Of a stretch of 64,000 nt of DNA, positions 51,946 to 61,415 are shown piece after piece (within the stretch, counting starts at the first letter, position 1; the number at the start of each line of letters is the position of its first letter). Source of the stretch: JANMDU01 sp031418715. Its GTDB lineage: Bacteria > Pseudomonadota > Gammaproteobacteria > Burkholderiales > Burkholderiaceae_C. The stretch covers positions 1 to 64,000 of the forward strand of contig JANOJL010000058.1 in NCBI GenBank assembly GCA_031418715.1, in the 5' to 3' direction. A program made the position numbers and the translations under genes. The notes under the pieces are model-generated. The model searched no databases. It saw only the letters and a list, made by a program, of their open reading frames with translations, and was not told the origin of the DNA.

Positions 51946-52446
51946 TTATTTTTTCGTTCCATTCGGGTTGGAATTTGTGTTCCCTGAGCCACTTTCAGAT
52001 GCTTTGCTAAAGAGAAACTGTGAAATCAGATTTTCTAAAATTACCGCCGATTGCGTGGCTTTGATCGCATCGCCAGCGGCCAGATTTTTTTCTTCCGCGC
52101 CTGCTTCCATGCTGATGTATTGTTCGCCAAGCAAACCGCTGGTCAAAATCTTCAAGGAACTGTCCTTAGGGAAAGCATAGCCGCTTTGCAAAGCCAGCGT
52201 GGCGCGGGCTTGGTAAGTTTTGTCATCAAGCGTGATGGATTCCACGCGCCCGACCACGACGCCTGCGCTTTTCACAGCTGCTCCCGCCTTCAAGCCGCCA
52301 ATGTTGTCAAATTTGGCCGTCACGCGGTAGGTCGAATCAAAATTGAAGCTCAGCAAATTCGCTGCCTTCAATGCCAAGAAGAGCACAGCCGCCGCGCCAA
52401 TCAGCACGAAGAGACCGACCCACACATCATTTTTAGACCGTTGCAT
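51946..52446 (-). CDS. mlaD: MCE-domain protein MlaD
   Basis: 166-residue substrate-binding subunit: one N-terminal transmembrane anchor (about 8-28) and one MCE domain with FDNIGGLKAGAAVKSAGVVVG and LTSGLLGEQYISM, forming the periplasmic hexameric ring. 29 bp after mlaE. Confidence 0.95.
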   Translation of the reverse strand: MQRSKNDVWVGLFVLIGAAAVLFLALKAANLLSFNFDSTYRVTAKFDNIGGLKAGAAVKSAGVVVGRVESITLDDKTYQARATLALQSGYAFPKDSSLKILTSGLLGEQYISMEAGAEEKNLAAGDAIKATQSAVILENLISQFLFSKASESGSGNTNSNPNGTKK

Positions 52447-52475
52447 TTATTTCTCCACACCGTTAGTCGTTTGTC

Positions 52476-53258
52476 TCAAATCGAAAACATCATTGCCGTC
52501 AGCATGAAATCCAGCGCCAAAACCGACAAACTTCCCAGCACTACCGTGCGCGTGGTGGCGCGAGACACGCCCTCTGGCGTGGGCTGTGCTTCATAGCCTT
52601 GCAAGAGCGCGATGAACGTCACTGCTAGACCAAACACCATACTTTTCACAATGCCATTGCCCACATCGCGCCACACATCCACACCGCCTTGCATTTGGCT
52701 CCAAAACGCGCCACTGTCGATACCAATCATCAGCACGCCGACACAATAGCCACCCAAAATACCTACCGCAGAAAACACTGCCGCCAAAATCGGCATCGCG
52801 ATCACACCGCCCCAAAAGCGGGGTGCGAGTGTGCGCCTGATCGGATCAATCGCGCTCATCTCCATGTAGCTCAATACCTCATCGCGCTTCATCAGCCCAA
52901 TTTCCGCGGTCAACGCCGTGCCTGCGCGACCCGCAAAGAGCAGAGCTGTGATCACTGGCCCGAGTTCCCGCACTAAACTCAGCGCCACAAGTAGCCCCAG
53001 CGAATCTGCTGCGCCAAAGCGCTGCAAGGTGTAATAGCCCTGCAAGCCGAGCACAAAGCCCACAAACAGACCGCTCACGCCGACGATGGCCAATGAGTAG
53101 TTGCCCAAAAAATGAATCTGATCGCGGATCAAACCAAAGCGCTTGAAGCTCACACCAAAGAGTGTGATCAGCCGCCACAACAACCGCGTGGCGAGACCAA
53201 TATTGGCCAGTTTGCCGCGCAGCGCAAAGCCAATATCCGAAGGATTCAGCCAGCTCAT
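52476..53258 (-). CDS. mlaE: Phospholipid ABC transporter permease MlaE
   Basis: 260-residue permease of the MlaE/YrbE family with five to six hydrophobic segments; LVRELGPVITALLFAGRAGT and EIGLMKRDEVLSYMEMSAID are family signatures. Overlaps mlaF by 4 bp. Confidence 0.95.
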   Translation of the reverse strand: MSWLNPSDIGFALRGKLANIGLATRLLWRLITLFGVSFKRFGLIRDQIHFLGNYSLAIVGVSGLFVGFVLGLQGYYTLQRFGAADSLGLLVALSLVRELGPVITALLFAGRAGTALTAEIGLMKRDEVLSYMEMSAIDPIRRTLAPRFWGGVIAMPILAAVFSAVGILGGYCVGVLMIGIDSGAFWSQMQGGVDVWRDVGNGIVKSMVFGLAVTFIALLQGYEAQPTPEGVSRATTRTVVLGSLSVLALDFMLTAMMFSI

Positions 53259-54118
53259 GAGCGGCCTCCTGATTTCAAACCCGAGCCAAAATCTTCTTCA
53301 ATCGTCTTGCCCGGGTAGTGAAACTTCACAGGCCCATCAGCCTTCGCATTCACAAACTGATGCACTAGCGAATCGCTGCTGTTCATCACCTCGTCGGGCG
53401 TGCCCTGCGCAGCAATTTTGCCGTTGGCCAAAATGATCACGCGATCAGCAATGCGAAAAGTCTCTTCTAAATCATGCGAGACGATGACGCTGGTGATGCC
53501 AAGCGCATCGTTGAGCTGGCGAATCAGCTCGCCCGCCGTGCCGAGAGAAATCGGATCGAGCCCGGCAAAAGGCTCGTCGTACATTACCAATTCGGGATCG
53601 AGCGCCATCGCCCGCGCCAGCGCCACACGCCGCGCCATGCCGCCTGACAATTCACTCGGCATCAAATCTCGCGCCCCACGCAAGCCCACCGCATGCAGTT
53701 TCATGAGCACAATATCGCGAATCATCGGCTCGGGCAGTTCGGTCAATTCGCGCAAGGGATAAGCCACGTTGTCAAACGCGCTCAAATCCGTGAACATCGC
53801 GCCCAACTGAAACAACATGCCCATGCGCCTGCGCATCGCATAGAGGCCATTTTGATCCAAAGTGGCCACATTGCTGTCATCAAACAACACCTCGCCCGCT
53901 TGCGCCTTCACCAGACCGCCAATCAGCCGCAGCACAGTTGTCTTGCCGCCGCCCGAAGCACCCATCAGCGCCGTCACCTTGCCGCGCTCAATCGACAGCG
54001 TCACGCCGTCCAAAATTTTGCGCCCCGAGCCATAGCCAAAGTGCACGTTCTTGAACTGAATCAAGGGTGTGTTGGCTGGCGCAGCAGAAGGGGGGGTAGG
54101 GGCTGGTATGGAATCCAT
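53255..54118 (-). CDS. mlaF: Phospholipid ABC transporter ATP-binding protein MlaF
   Basis: 287-residue ATPase: Walker A MGASGGGKTTVLRLIGG, signature LSGGMARRVALARAMALDP, Walker B LVMYDEPFAGLD and the switch His in VIVSHDLEE. Start at the ATG 54118; an upstream in-frame start inside the preceding hairpin is rejected. First gene of mlaFEDACB. Confidence 0.94.
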   Translation of the reverse strand: MDSIPAPTPPSAAPANTPLIQFKNVHFGYGSGRKILDGVTLSIERGKVTALMGASGGGKTTVLRLIGGLVKAQAGEVLFDDSNVATLDQNGLYAMRRRMGMLFQLGAMFTDLSAFDNVAYPLRELTELPEPMIRDIVLMKLHAVGLRGARDLMPSELSGGMARRVALARAMALDPELVMYDEPFAGLDPISLGTAGELIRQLNDALGITSVIVSHDLEETFRIADRVIILANGKIAAQGTPDEVMNSSDSLVHQFVNAKADGPVKFHYPGKTIEEDFGSGLKSGGRS

Positions 54119-54125
54119 GAACAAG

Positions 54126-54158
54126 AATGCCTTGCAACGCGAAACGCTGCAAGGCATT
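54126..54158 (-). terminator. Hairpin between gltD and mlaF
   Basis: A perfect 11-bp stem (AATGCCTTGCA with its complement) and an 11-base loop, 80 bp after the gltD stop and just before mlaF. On the minus strand it is followed by CTTGTT, a poor U-tract, so termination of the glt operon is likely but may be partial. Confidence 0.45.
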
Positions 54159-54238
54159 CAATCATACGGGAAAGCACCTAAGCTTCGCTCCCTACAAAGG
54201 TGGAGGTGTTGTAAGTCGTTAACGGGTTTGACGTCTCT

Positions 54239-55705
54239 TTACCTGGGCAAATCACTGAATCCCATGAGGAATTCATCCACCGAGCGCGCTGCTTGCCTGC
54301 CTTCACGAATTGCCCAAACGACCAAGCTTTGGCCGCGGCGCATGTCGCCAGCGGCAAATACGTTGGCCACATTGGTGGCATAGCCACCTGTGAATTCGGT
54401 GTGCGCTTTGGCATTGCCTCGGTTGTCTTTGTCGATACCGAAGGCGTCGATCACGCTGGCGACGGGAGAAACGAAGCCCATGGCGAGGAAGACCATATCG
54501 GCTTTGTGAATCTTCTCCGTGCCGGGGACTTCTGTGAGTTTGCCGTCTTTCATTTCAACGTGAACCGTTTTCAGACCCGTGAGCTTGCCTTTTTCACCGA
54601 TGAATTCTTTGGTGGAGACGGCGAATTCGCGCACGCAGCCTTCTTCGTGGCTGGAGCTGGTGCGCAGCTTGAGCGGCCAGTAAGGCCATACGAGGGGTTT
54701 GTTTTCTTCCTCGGGCGGCTGGGGCATGACTTCAAATTGTGTGACGCTGGCTGCGCCATGGCGGTTGCTGGTGCCCACGCAGTCTGAGCCGGTGTCGCCA
54801 CCGCCGATCACGATGACGTGTTTGCCGTCTGCGCGCAGCTGGCCTTTGAGTTTGTCACCCGCATTGATTTTGTTTTGCTGGGGCAGGAATTCCATGGCGA
54901 AATACACGCCCTCCAGATCACGGCCAGGTACGGGCAGATCGCGACTTTGCTCTGCGCCGCCAGTAAGCAGTACGGCATCGAAGTCTTTCTTGAGTTGCTC
55001 AGGAGAAATAGTTTCTTTTGCCCAGTTCGTCACCTTGCTGTCTTTAGGTAGGCTCGCCACCATCACGCCAGTTTTGAAAGTCACGCCCTCCGCTTGCATC
55101 TGCTCCACACGGCGATCAATATGGCTTTTCTCCATCTTGAAATCAGGAATGCCGTAGCGCAGCAGGCCACCGACGCGATCGTTTTTCTCAAACAAAGTCA
55201 CGTCATGCCCTGCACGAGCGAGCTGTTGCGCAGCGGCCATGCCAGCGGGGCCAGAGCCGACGATGGCGATTTTCTTACCTGTCTTGTGCTTTGCAATCAG
55301 GGGCTTGACCCAGCCTTCAGCCCAAGCGCGATCAATGATCGCATGCTCAATGCTCTTGATGCCGACAGCATCGTCGTTGATGTTGAGCGTGCAGGCGGCT
55401 TCGCAAGGCGCAGGACAGATGCGGCCAGTGAACTCGGGGAAGTTATTCGTCGAATGCAAGACGTGAATCGCATTCTTCCAATCGCCCTGAAACACGAGGT
55501 CGTTGAAATCAGGAATGATATTGTTGACTGGGCAGCCGTTGTTGCAAAACGGTGTGCCGCAATCCATGCAACGCGCGCTTTGCTTTTTGGCGTCGCTGTC
55601 GTCCAAACCAATGACGAATTCTTTGTAATTTTTGACGCGCTCGGGAACGGACTTATAGCCCTCTTCGATACGCTCAAACTCCATAAAACCAGTTGCTTTT
55701 CCCAT
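54239..55705 (-). CDS. gltD: Glutamate synthase (NADPH) small subunit
   Basis: 488-residue FAD/Fe-S subunit passing electrons from NADPH to GltB. N-terminal cysteine clusters CMDCGTPFCNNGCPVNN and CPAPCEAACT, FAD-binding AIVGSGPAGMAAAQQLAR and the NADPH-binding IVIGGGDTGSDC. Together with GltB it assimilates ammonia via glutamine. 101 bp after gltB, with a copy of the dispersed repeat between. Confidence 0.96.
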   Translation of the reverse strand: MGKATGFMEFERIEEGYKSVPERVKNYKEFVIGLDDSDAKKQSARCMDCGTPFCNNGCPVNNIIPDFNDLVFQGDWKNAIHVLHSTNNFPEFTGRICPAPCEAACTLNINDDAVGIKSIEHAIIDRAWAEGWVKPLIAKHKTGKKIAIVGSGPAGMAAAQQLARAGHDVTLFEKNDRVGGLLRYGIPDFKMEKSHIDRRVEQMQAEGVTFKTGVMVASLPKDSKVTNWAKETISPEQLKKDFDAVLLTGGAEQSRDLPVPGRDLEGVYFAMEFLPQQNKINAGDKLKGQLRADGKHVIVIGGGDTGSDCVGTSNRHGAASVTQFEVMPQPPEEENKPLVWPYWPLKLRTSSSHEEGCVREFAVSTKEFIGEKGKLTGLKTVHVEMKDGKLTEVPGTEKIHKADMVFLAMGFVSPVASVIDAFGIDKDNRGNAKAHTEFTGGYATNVANVFAAGDMRRGQSLVVWAIREGRQAARSVDEFLMGFSDLPR

Positions 55706-55733
55706 GATTCAATCTCTTTTAGGGCGATATATT

Positions 55734-55776
55734 TACTATTAAATTGATAGCATACTATGCACGTTTTATAACGGGC
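55734..55776 (-). repeat. Dispersed repeat, copy 8, between gltB and gltD
   Basis: Opposite orientation: TACTATTAAATTGATAGC leading to ACGTTTTATAACGGGC on the plus strand. TTGATA (55744-55749) and TATAAC (55767-55772) are 17 bp apart and read rightwards, antisense to the gltB 3' end, so this copy does not drive gltD. Confidence 0.87.
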
Positions 55777-55806
55777 AGATGCTTAAAAAGCTTGAACTTT
55801 GAGCTC

Positions 55807-58800
55807 TCAAGCAAGTGCTTTAACTTGCTTGGCTGCCAGCTCAGTCATTGCACGTTTGTATTCAAGTGGTAAGACTTTGACAAACTTGCCGCGCTGCTCT
55901 GCCCAGTTGTCTAAAATCTCCCGGGCGCGCAGGCTGCCAGTCCACTTGTGGTGATCTTCCACGAGTTTTTTGAGCAGCGCATCGTCAGTTTGACTTAGGT
56001 GCAGCGGGTCGGTTTGCTCCGAACTGGAGACGACTTTGCCCAAGCCCACCATGCTGGTGTTGCAGCGCTTGGCAAACTGGCCATCCACGTCATACACATA
56101 AGCCACGCCGCCGCTCATGCCGGCTGCGAAGTTGCGGCCCGTCTTGCCAAGCACGACCACTGTGCCGCCGGTCATGTATTCGCAGCCATGATCGCCTGTG
56201 CCTTCAACCACCGCTGTGGCGCCAGAGAGGCGCACCGCAAAGCGCTCACCACCCACGCCGCGCAAAAAGGCTTCGCCTTCGGTTGCGCCGTAAAGCACGG
56301 CGTTGCCAACGATGATGTTCTCGTGGGCACTGCCACGGAAATCAATGCTTGGGCGCACGACGATACGGCCACCGCTCATACCTTTTCCGGTGTAATCATT
56401 GGCCTCGCCAATCAAATACAGTGTGATGCCGCGAGCGAGGAACGCGCCAAAGCTTTGGCCGCCTGTGCCTTCTAATTGAATGCGGATCGAATCATCTGGC
56501 AAACCCTTTGAGCCATAGCGCTTGACGACTTCGCCGGAGAGCATCGCACCCAAAGAGCGGTTGACGTTGCGCGCCGTCTCAATGAAATGTACTTTTTCGC
56601 CCTTTTCCAAAGCGGCTTTGGATTTCTCAATCAACTTGAGATCGAGCGCTTTATCCAGCGCATGATCTTGCGTACTTTCATGTTTGCGCGGCACATCTGC
56701 TGGCACTTCTGGCAGATAGAAAACACGGCTGAAATCTAAGCCCTGCGCTTTCCAATGATCAATGCCTTTGCGGGTATCGAGCAGCTCAGCATGGCCAATC
56801 AAATCATCAAACTTCTTGATACCTAGTTGCGCCATGATGCCGCGCACTTCCTCTGCCACGAAGAAGAAATAATTCACCACATGCTCAGGCTTGCCTTGGA
56901 ATTTGGCACGCAGCGCCGGATCTTGTGTGGCCACGCCCACGGGGCAGGTGTTCAGATGGCATTTGCGCATCATGATGCAGCCCTCGACCACCAACGGCGC
57001 GGTGGCAAAGCCCATTTCATCCGCGCCGAGCAGAGCGGCGATCACCACATCACGGCCAGTCTTCATCTGACCATCGGCCTGGACGCGGATGCGGCCACGC
57101 AGGCGATTCAGCACCAGCGTTTGTTGCGTTTCGGCGAGACCTAATTCCCAAGGCGTTCCGGCGTGCTTCACTGAAGACAGAGGCGAAGCGCCTGTGCCGC
57201 CATCGTGCCCCGCGATCACCACATGATCGGCCTTGCACTTGGCTACGCCTGCGGCAATCGTGCCCACGCCGACTTCTGAAACCAGCTTCACAGAAATATC
57301 GGCTGCACTGTTGGCGTTTTTCAGATCGTGAATGAGTTGCGCCAAATCTTCGATCGAATAAATGTCGTGGTGCGGCGGCGGGCTGATGAGGCCAACACCA
57401 GGCACGCTGTAGCGCAGCGATCCAATATAGTCACTCACCTTACCGCCCGGCAGCTGGCCGCCTTCGCCAGGCTTAGCGCCTTGGGCCATCTTGATCTGAA
57501 TTTGATCGGCGGACACCAAGTATTCGGCGGTGACACCAAAGCGGCCAGAGGCCACTTGTTTGATCTTGCTGCGCAGCGAATCGCCCGCTTGCAGGGGAAT
57601 ATCTGCCACGATGCGGCCTTCGCCGAGCGATGTGCCTACGCTGTCGCCCGCTTTGATCACGGGGATGAAGCGCTTTCCCTTGCCTTCGAGCTTGCCTGCA
57701 TCCATCTCAGCGCGGTAGCGCAGCGGATCTTCGCCGCCTTCGCCGGTGTTGCTCTTGCCGCCAATGCGGTTCATCGCAATCGCGAGCGTGGTGTGGGCTT
57801 CGGTCGAGATCGAGCCGAGCGACATTGCGCCAGTGGCGAAGCGCTTGACGATTTCCTTCGCTGGCTCGACTTCATCAATCGAGATTGCTTTGGTCGGATC
57901 AATCTTGAATTCAAACAAGCCGCGCAGCGGGAGATGGCGCTTGGTTTGATCGTTGATGATCTGGGCGTATTCTTTGTAGGTCGCGGCGTTGTTGGCGCGG
58001 GTGGCGTGTTGCAGTTTGGCAATCGCGTCGGGCGTCCACATATGGTCTTCACCGCGAACACGCCAAGCGTATTCGCCGCCGACCTCTAACATGCCTTCCA
58101 AAATCGGGTCACTGCCAAAAGCTGCCGCATGCACTCGAATGCTTTCTTCTGCAATCTCAAACACGCCGATGCCACCCACTTGCGTGGCCGTGCCGTAGAA
58201 GTATTTCTCGACGAAAGCTTTGTCCAAGCCTACCGCTTCAAAGATCTGCGAACCGCAGTAGCTCATGTAGGTTGAGATACCCATTTTGGACATAACTTTG
58301 TTCAAGCCTTTGCCGACAGCTTTGATGAAGTTATAGACGGCTTTGTCTGCGTCCATGTCTTTCGTGTGCTTGGTTAGCTCAATCACAGTTTCAAGCGCGA
58401 GATACGGGTGAATCGCTTCTGCGCCGTAGCCTGCGAGCAGAGCGAAATGGTGCGTCTCGCGAGCGCTGCCCGTCTCCACCACAAGACCCGCATTGCAGCG
58501 CTGGCCTGCGCGTACGAGGTGTTGGTGAATAGAAGATGTGGCCAGTAGTGCGGGCACGGGCACGCGCTCTGAGTTCATCGAGCGGTCAGAGACGATGAGA
58601 ATGTTGTGGCCGCTCTTGATCGCGTCCACCGCTTCTGCATTGAGCGAAGCTAATTTCGCCTCCACGCCTTCACGCCCCCATGCAGCGGGGTAGGTGATAT
58701 CGAGCGTGTAGCTTTTGAACTTGCCGCGCGAGTGCTGGGCAATATCGCGAATTTTCGCCATGTCCACAAAATCGAGCACAGGCTGATCGACTTCGAGACG

Positions 58801-60513
58801 CAGAGGCGGGTTGACGGCATTGATGTCCAACAGATTGGGCTTGGGGCCGACGAAGGAGACGAGGCTCATCACGATCTGTTCGCGGATGGAGTCAATCGGC
58901 GGGTTCGTCACCTGCGCGAAAAGCTGCTTGAAATAGTTAAACAGCGGTTTGTTTTTATCCGAGAGCACAGCCAGCGGCGAATCATTGCCCATCGAACCAA
59001 CGGCTTCTTCGGCATTGGCGGCCATCGGCGCCATCAGGAATTTTAAATCTTCTTGTGTGTAGCCGAAAGCTTGCTGGCGGTCGAGTAAGTTGTCTTTCAT
59101 GGGTGCCATCGAATCGCTAGAGGCTTGCGGCACGTCATCCAGCTTGATGCGCACTTCGTCAATCCACTGGCGATAAGGCTTGCTGTTGGCGAGTTGGCTT
59201 TTGAGCTCTTCGTCGTCAATCAGGCGACCTTGTTCCAGATCAATCAAAAACATCTTGCCTGGCTGCAAACGCCATTTTTTGACGATCTTGTTTTCGCCAA
59301 TGTGCGGCAACACACCCGCTTCAGAGGCCATGATGACCATGTCGTCATCGGTAAGGCAATAGCGCGAGGGGCGCAGGCCGTTGCGATCGAGCGTCGCGCC
59401 GATTTGCCGACCATCGGTGAAGACGATGGAAGCTGGGCCGTCCCATGGCTCCATCATTGACGCATGGTATTCGTAAAACGCTTTGCGGCGCTCGTCCATC
59501 ATCGTGTGTTGTTCCCAAGGCTCGGGCATCATCATCATCACGGCATGGCTGATGGGGTAGCCGGCGGCGGTGAGCAATTCGAGCGTATTGTCAAACGTAG
59601 CGGTGTCTGACTGGCCTTCAAAGCTGATCGGGTAGAGCTTTTTCAAATCGTCGCCGAGCACGGGCGATTTCATCACGCCTTCGCGCGCGCGCATCCAGTT
59701 GAAATTACCGCGCACGGTGTTGATCTCGCCGTTGTGTGCGACATAGCGATACGGGTGAGCCAGTGGCCACTCGGGAAAAGTGTTGGTGGAGAAGCGCTGA
59801 TGCACCAAGGCTAGAGCAGACACGCACTTTGGGTTTTGCAAATCAAGGAAATACTCGCCCACTTGCGTCGCCAGCAGCAGCCCTTTGTAGACCATGGTGC
59901 GGCAGCTCATGCTGGGCACGTAATATTCTTTGCTGTGCTTGAGGCCAAGATTTTGAATCGCGGCACTCGCGGTTTTGCGAATCACATACAGCTTGCGCTC
60001 CAGCGCATCGGGCACGGTAATGTCTGCGCCCCTGCCAATAAAAATCTGGCGAATGATGGGCTCTTTTTCGCGCACGAAGGGCGACATGGGCATGGTTTTG
60101 TTCACCGGCACATCGCGCCAGCCCAGCACCACCTGACCTTCAGCCTTCACCGCGCGCTCAAGCTCTTGCTCGCAAGCCATGCGGGAAGCGTGTTCTTTGG
60201 GCAAAAAGATGATTCCTACGCCATATTCACCTTGTGCGGGAAGCTCCAACCCCTGCTTGAGCATTTCTTCGCGATAAAAATCATCCGGCAATTGGATCAA
60301 GATGCCTGCGCCATCGCCGCAAAGCTCATCCGCACCCACAGCGCCCCGATGATCCAGATTCTCCAGAATCTTCAGACCGTTTTGCACAATCGCATGCGAC
60401 TTCGCGCCCTTGATATGCGCCACAAAACCCACACCGCAAGAGTCTTTCTCTTGGGAAGGCATATACATACCGTGCGAAGCAGCGGCCGCGATTTCTTTAT
60501 CCAGAGCACCCAT
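55807..60513 (-). CDS. gltB: Glutamate synthase (NADPH) large subunit
   Basis: 1568-residue subunit: N-terminal class II glutaminase whose nucleophile is the Cys of KDSCGVGFVAHIKG, exposed by removal of a short propeptide of about 25 residues; central domain; FMN-binding synthase domain (GGEDPLRYRAEMD region); 3Fe-4S cysteines in CIMMRKCHLNTCPVG; C-terminal beta-helix rich in Gly. ATG at 60513 has GGAG 6 bp upstream; a TTG four codons earlier overlaps that site and is rejected. Confidence 0.96.
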   Translation of the reverse strand: MGALDKEIAAAASHGMYMPSQEKDSCGVGFVAHIKGAKSHAIVQNGLKILENLDHRGAVGADELCGDGAGILIQLPDDFYREEMLKQGLELPAQGEYGVGIIFLPKEHASRMACEQELERAVKAEGQVVLGWRDVPVNKTMPMSPFVREKEPIIRQIFIGRGADITVPDALERKLYVIRKTASAAIQNLGLKHSKEYYVPSMSCRTMVYKGLLLATQVGEYFLDLQNPKCVSALALVHQRFSTNTFPEWPLAHPYRYVAHNGEINTVRGNFNWMRAREGVMKSPVLGDDLKKLYPISFEGQSDTATFDNTLELLTAAGYPISHAVMMMMPEPWEQHTMMDERRKAFYEYHASMMEPWDGPASIVFTDGRQIGATLDRNGLRPSRYCLTDDDMVIMASEAGVLPHIGENKIVKKWRLQPGKMFLIDLEQGRLIDDEELKSQLANSKPYRQWIDEVRIKLDDVPQASSDSMAPMKDNLLDRQQAFGYTQEDLKFLMAPMAANAEEAVGSMGNDSPLAVLSDKNKPLFNYFKQLFAQVTNPPIDSIREQIVMSLVSFVGPKPNLLDINAVNPPLRLEVDQPVLDFVDMAKIRDIAQHSRGKFKSYTLDITYPAAWGREGVEAKLASLNAEAVDAIKSGHNILIVSDRSMNSERVPVPALLATSSIHQHLVRAGQRCNAGLVVETGSARETHHFALLAGYGAEAIHPYLALETVIELTKHTKDMDADKAVYNFIKAVGKGLNKVMSKMGISTYMSYCGSQIFEAVGLDKAFVEKYFYGTATQVGGIGVFEIAEESIRVHAAAFGSDPILEGMLEVGGEYAWRVRGEDHMWTPDAIAKLQHATRANNAATYKEYAQIINDQTKRHLPLRGLFEFKIDPTKAISIDEVEPAKEIVKRFATGAMSLGSISTEAHTTLAIAMNRIGGKSNTGEGGEDPLRYRAEMDAGKLEGKGKRFIPVIKAGDSVGTSLGEGRIVADIPLQAGDSLRSKIKQVASGRFGVTAEYLVSADQIQIKMAQGAKPGEGGQLPGGKVSDYIGSLRYSVPGVGLISPPPHHDIYSIEDLAQLIHDLKNANSAADISVKLVSEVGVGTIAAGVAKCKADHVVIAGHDGGTGASPLSSVKHAGTPWELGLAETQQTLVLNRLRGRIRVQADGQMKTGRDVVIAALLGADEMGFATAPLVVEGCIMMRKCHLNTCPVGVATQDPALRAKFQGKPEHVVNYFFFVAEEVRGIMAQLGIKKFDDLIGHAELLDTRKGIDHWKAQGLDFSRVFYLPEVPADVPRKHESTQDHALDKALDLKLIEKSKAALEKGEKVHFIETARNVNRSLGAMLSGEVVKRYGSKGLPDDSIRIQLEGTGGQSFGAFLARGITLYLIGEANDYTGKGMSGGRIVVRPSIDFRGSAHENIIVGNAVLYGATEGEAFLRGVGGERFAVRLSGATAVVEGTGDHGCEYMTGGTVVVLGKTGRNFAAGMSGGVAYVYDVDGQFAKRCNTSMVGLGKVVSSSEQTDPLHLSQTDDALLKKLVEDHHKWTGSLRAREILDNWAEQRGKFVKVLPLEYKRAMTELAAKQVKALA

Positions 60514-60572
60514 GTGCTTCTCCAATCTTTAAAAAGGGAAGCGTATTTTATTGCGTTGCAGCAAACCCTGCA

Positions 60573-60609
60573 GATAAATTAATTGGGGTCAGAACCCAAT
60601 TAATTTATC
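60573..60609. repeat. Left palindrome of the transposase element
   Basis: A perfect 15-bp stem beginning GATAAATTAATTGGG, with 7-base loop GTCAGAA and the complementary arm ending TTTATC. It lies 53 bp beyond the 3' end of the transposase gene. Confidence 0.93.
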
Positions 60610-60661
60610 TTGAATTATCTTGAGTCTGTAATTAGGGACATATCAAAGGTCTTTGATTTTA

Positions 60662-61366
60662 TTAAGAATTTTTCAAAGACTTACTGCCCAATGGTCGCCC
60701 TGCTTTGCTTGCATGCAACCGTTTATCAGTCTTTTTCTCTAAACTCAACACAAATTCATCATCGCCCAAAGCATGATTCTTGAGCAAAGTTTGGGTGATC
60801 TGAGTTTGCAGATGCGCCGCCAAACCAGCCTGCACCAGCTCTTGGTATGCCCGTTCGCGGGAAAAGGGCGTGTTGCCCAGATTGAAAAAATGAGGATGCG
60901 GCGTGATCAAGCGATCCGTCAGCCCACCGGAGTAATGCGCATAGCTGCTCCAGGCGAAATCTTGCGGCTGCGCAACCATCTGCGCGCGCACCGGGTTCAA
61001 ATCGATATACGCCATGCACGCCAAAAGATAGCGCTCACTCTGCACCAAAGCGCTGCGAAATCGGCCTTCAAACAGCGTGCCCGAACGCCCTTGTCGCTTG
61101 TTAAACTGCAGCACATAACTGCGCCCAATGTGCTGCATCATCTTGGACAAGCCCTCACTCGTGGTCGGCGTGAGCAGAAGATGAACGTGGTTGTCCATCA
61201 ACACATAACTGTGAATTGCCACCGCCTGCTCGCGCGAAGCTTCCAACATCAGATCGAGCATTTCGCGTCGATCCGCACCCGAGGCAAAAATCAGCTGGTG
61301 ATTGTTGCCACGCTGGATCACGTGATAGGTGTAGCCCGGAAGAGCCGTGCGCGCTTGTCTTGCCAT
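60662..61366 (-). CDS. REP-associated tyrosine transposase (Y1_Tnp, RAYT)
   Basis: 234-residue single-strand transposase of the IS200-related RAYT group. N-terminus PGYTYHVIQRGNNHQLIF, the HUH metal motif at His60-Val-His62 in MDNHVHLLLTP, and the helix YLLACMAYIDLNPVRAQMV with candidate catalytic tyrosines are typical. C-terminal tail is basic (RPLGSKSLKNS). Flanked by inverted palindromes that should be its binding sites. The reading frame looks intact. These genes are usually domesticated and single copy, acting on dispersed REP sequences. Confidence 0.9.
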   Translation of the reverse strand: MARQARTALPGYTYHVIQRGNNHQLIFASGADRREMLDLMLEASREQAVAIHSYVLMDNHVHLLLTPTTSEGLSKMMQHIGRSYVLQFNKRQGRSGTLFEGRFRSALVQSERYLLACMAYIDLNPVRAQMVAQPQDFAWSSYAHYSGGLTDRLITPHPHFFNLGNTPFSRERAYQELVQAGLAAHLQTQITQTLLKNHALGDDEFVLSLEKKTDKRLHASKAGRPLGSKSLKNS

Positions 61367-61378
61367 TCAGGCAGTTTA

Positions 61379-61415
61379 GCTAAATTAATTGGGTTCTGAC
61401 CCCAATTAATTTATC
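61379..61415. repeat. Right palindrome of the transposase element
   Basis: Inverted copy of the left palindrome, matching 35 of 37 bases: TAAATTAATTGGG, loop TTCTGAC, and arm CCCAATTAATTTATC. It starts 13 bp before the transposase ATG. Its last two bases are part of the stop codon of the gene ending at 61414. Confidence 0.93.

Larger units (their letters stand above)
60573..61415 (-). mobile_element. REP-type element: transposase gene between inverted palindromes
   Basis: A unit of about 840 bp consisting of one Y1-type transposase gene (60662-61366) bounded by two nearly identical 35-37 bp palindromes in inverted orientation (60573-60609 and 61379-61415). This matches REP-associated tyrosine transposase loci. 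The right end abuts the stop codon of the next gene. No target duplication is evident. Confidence 0.85.
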
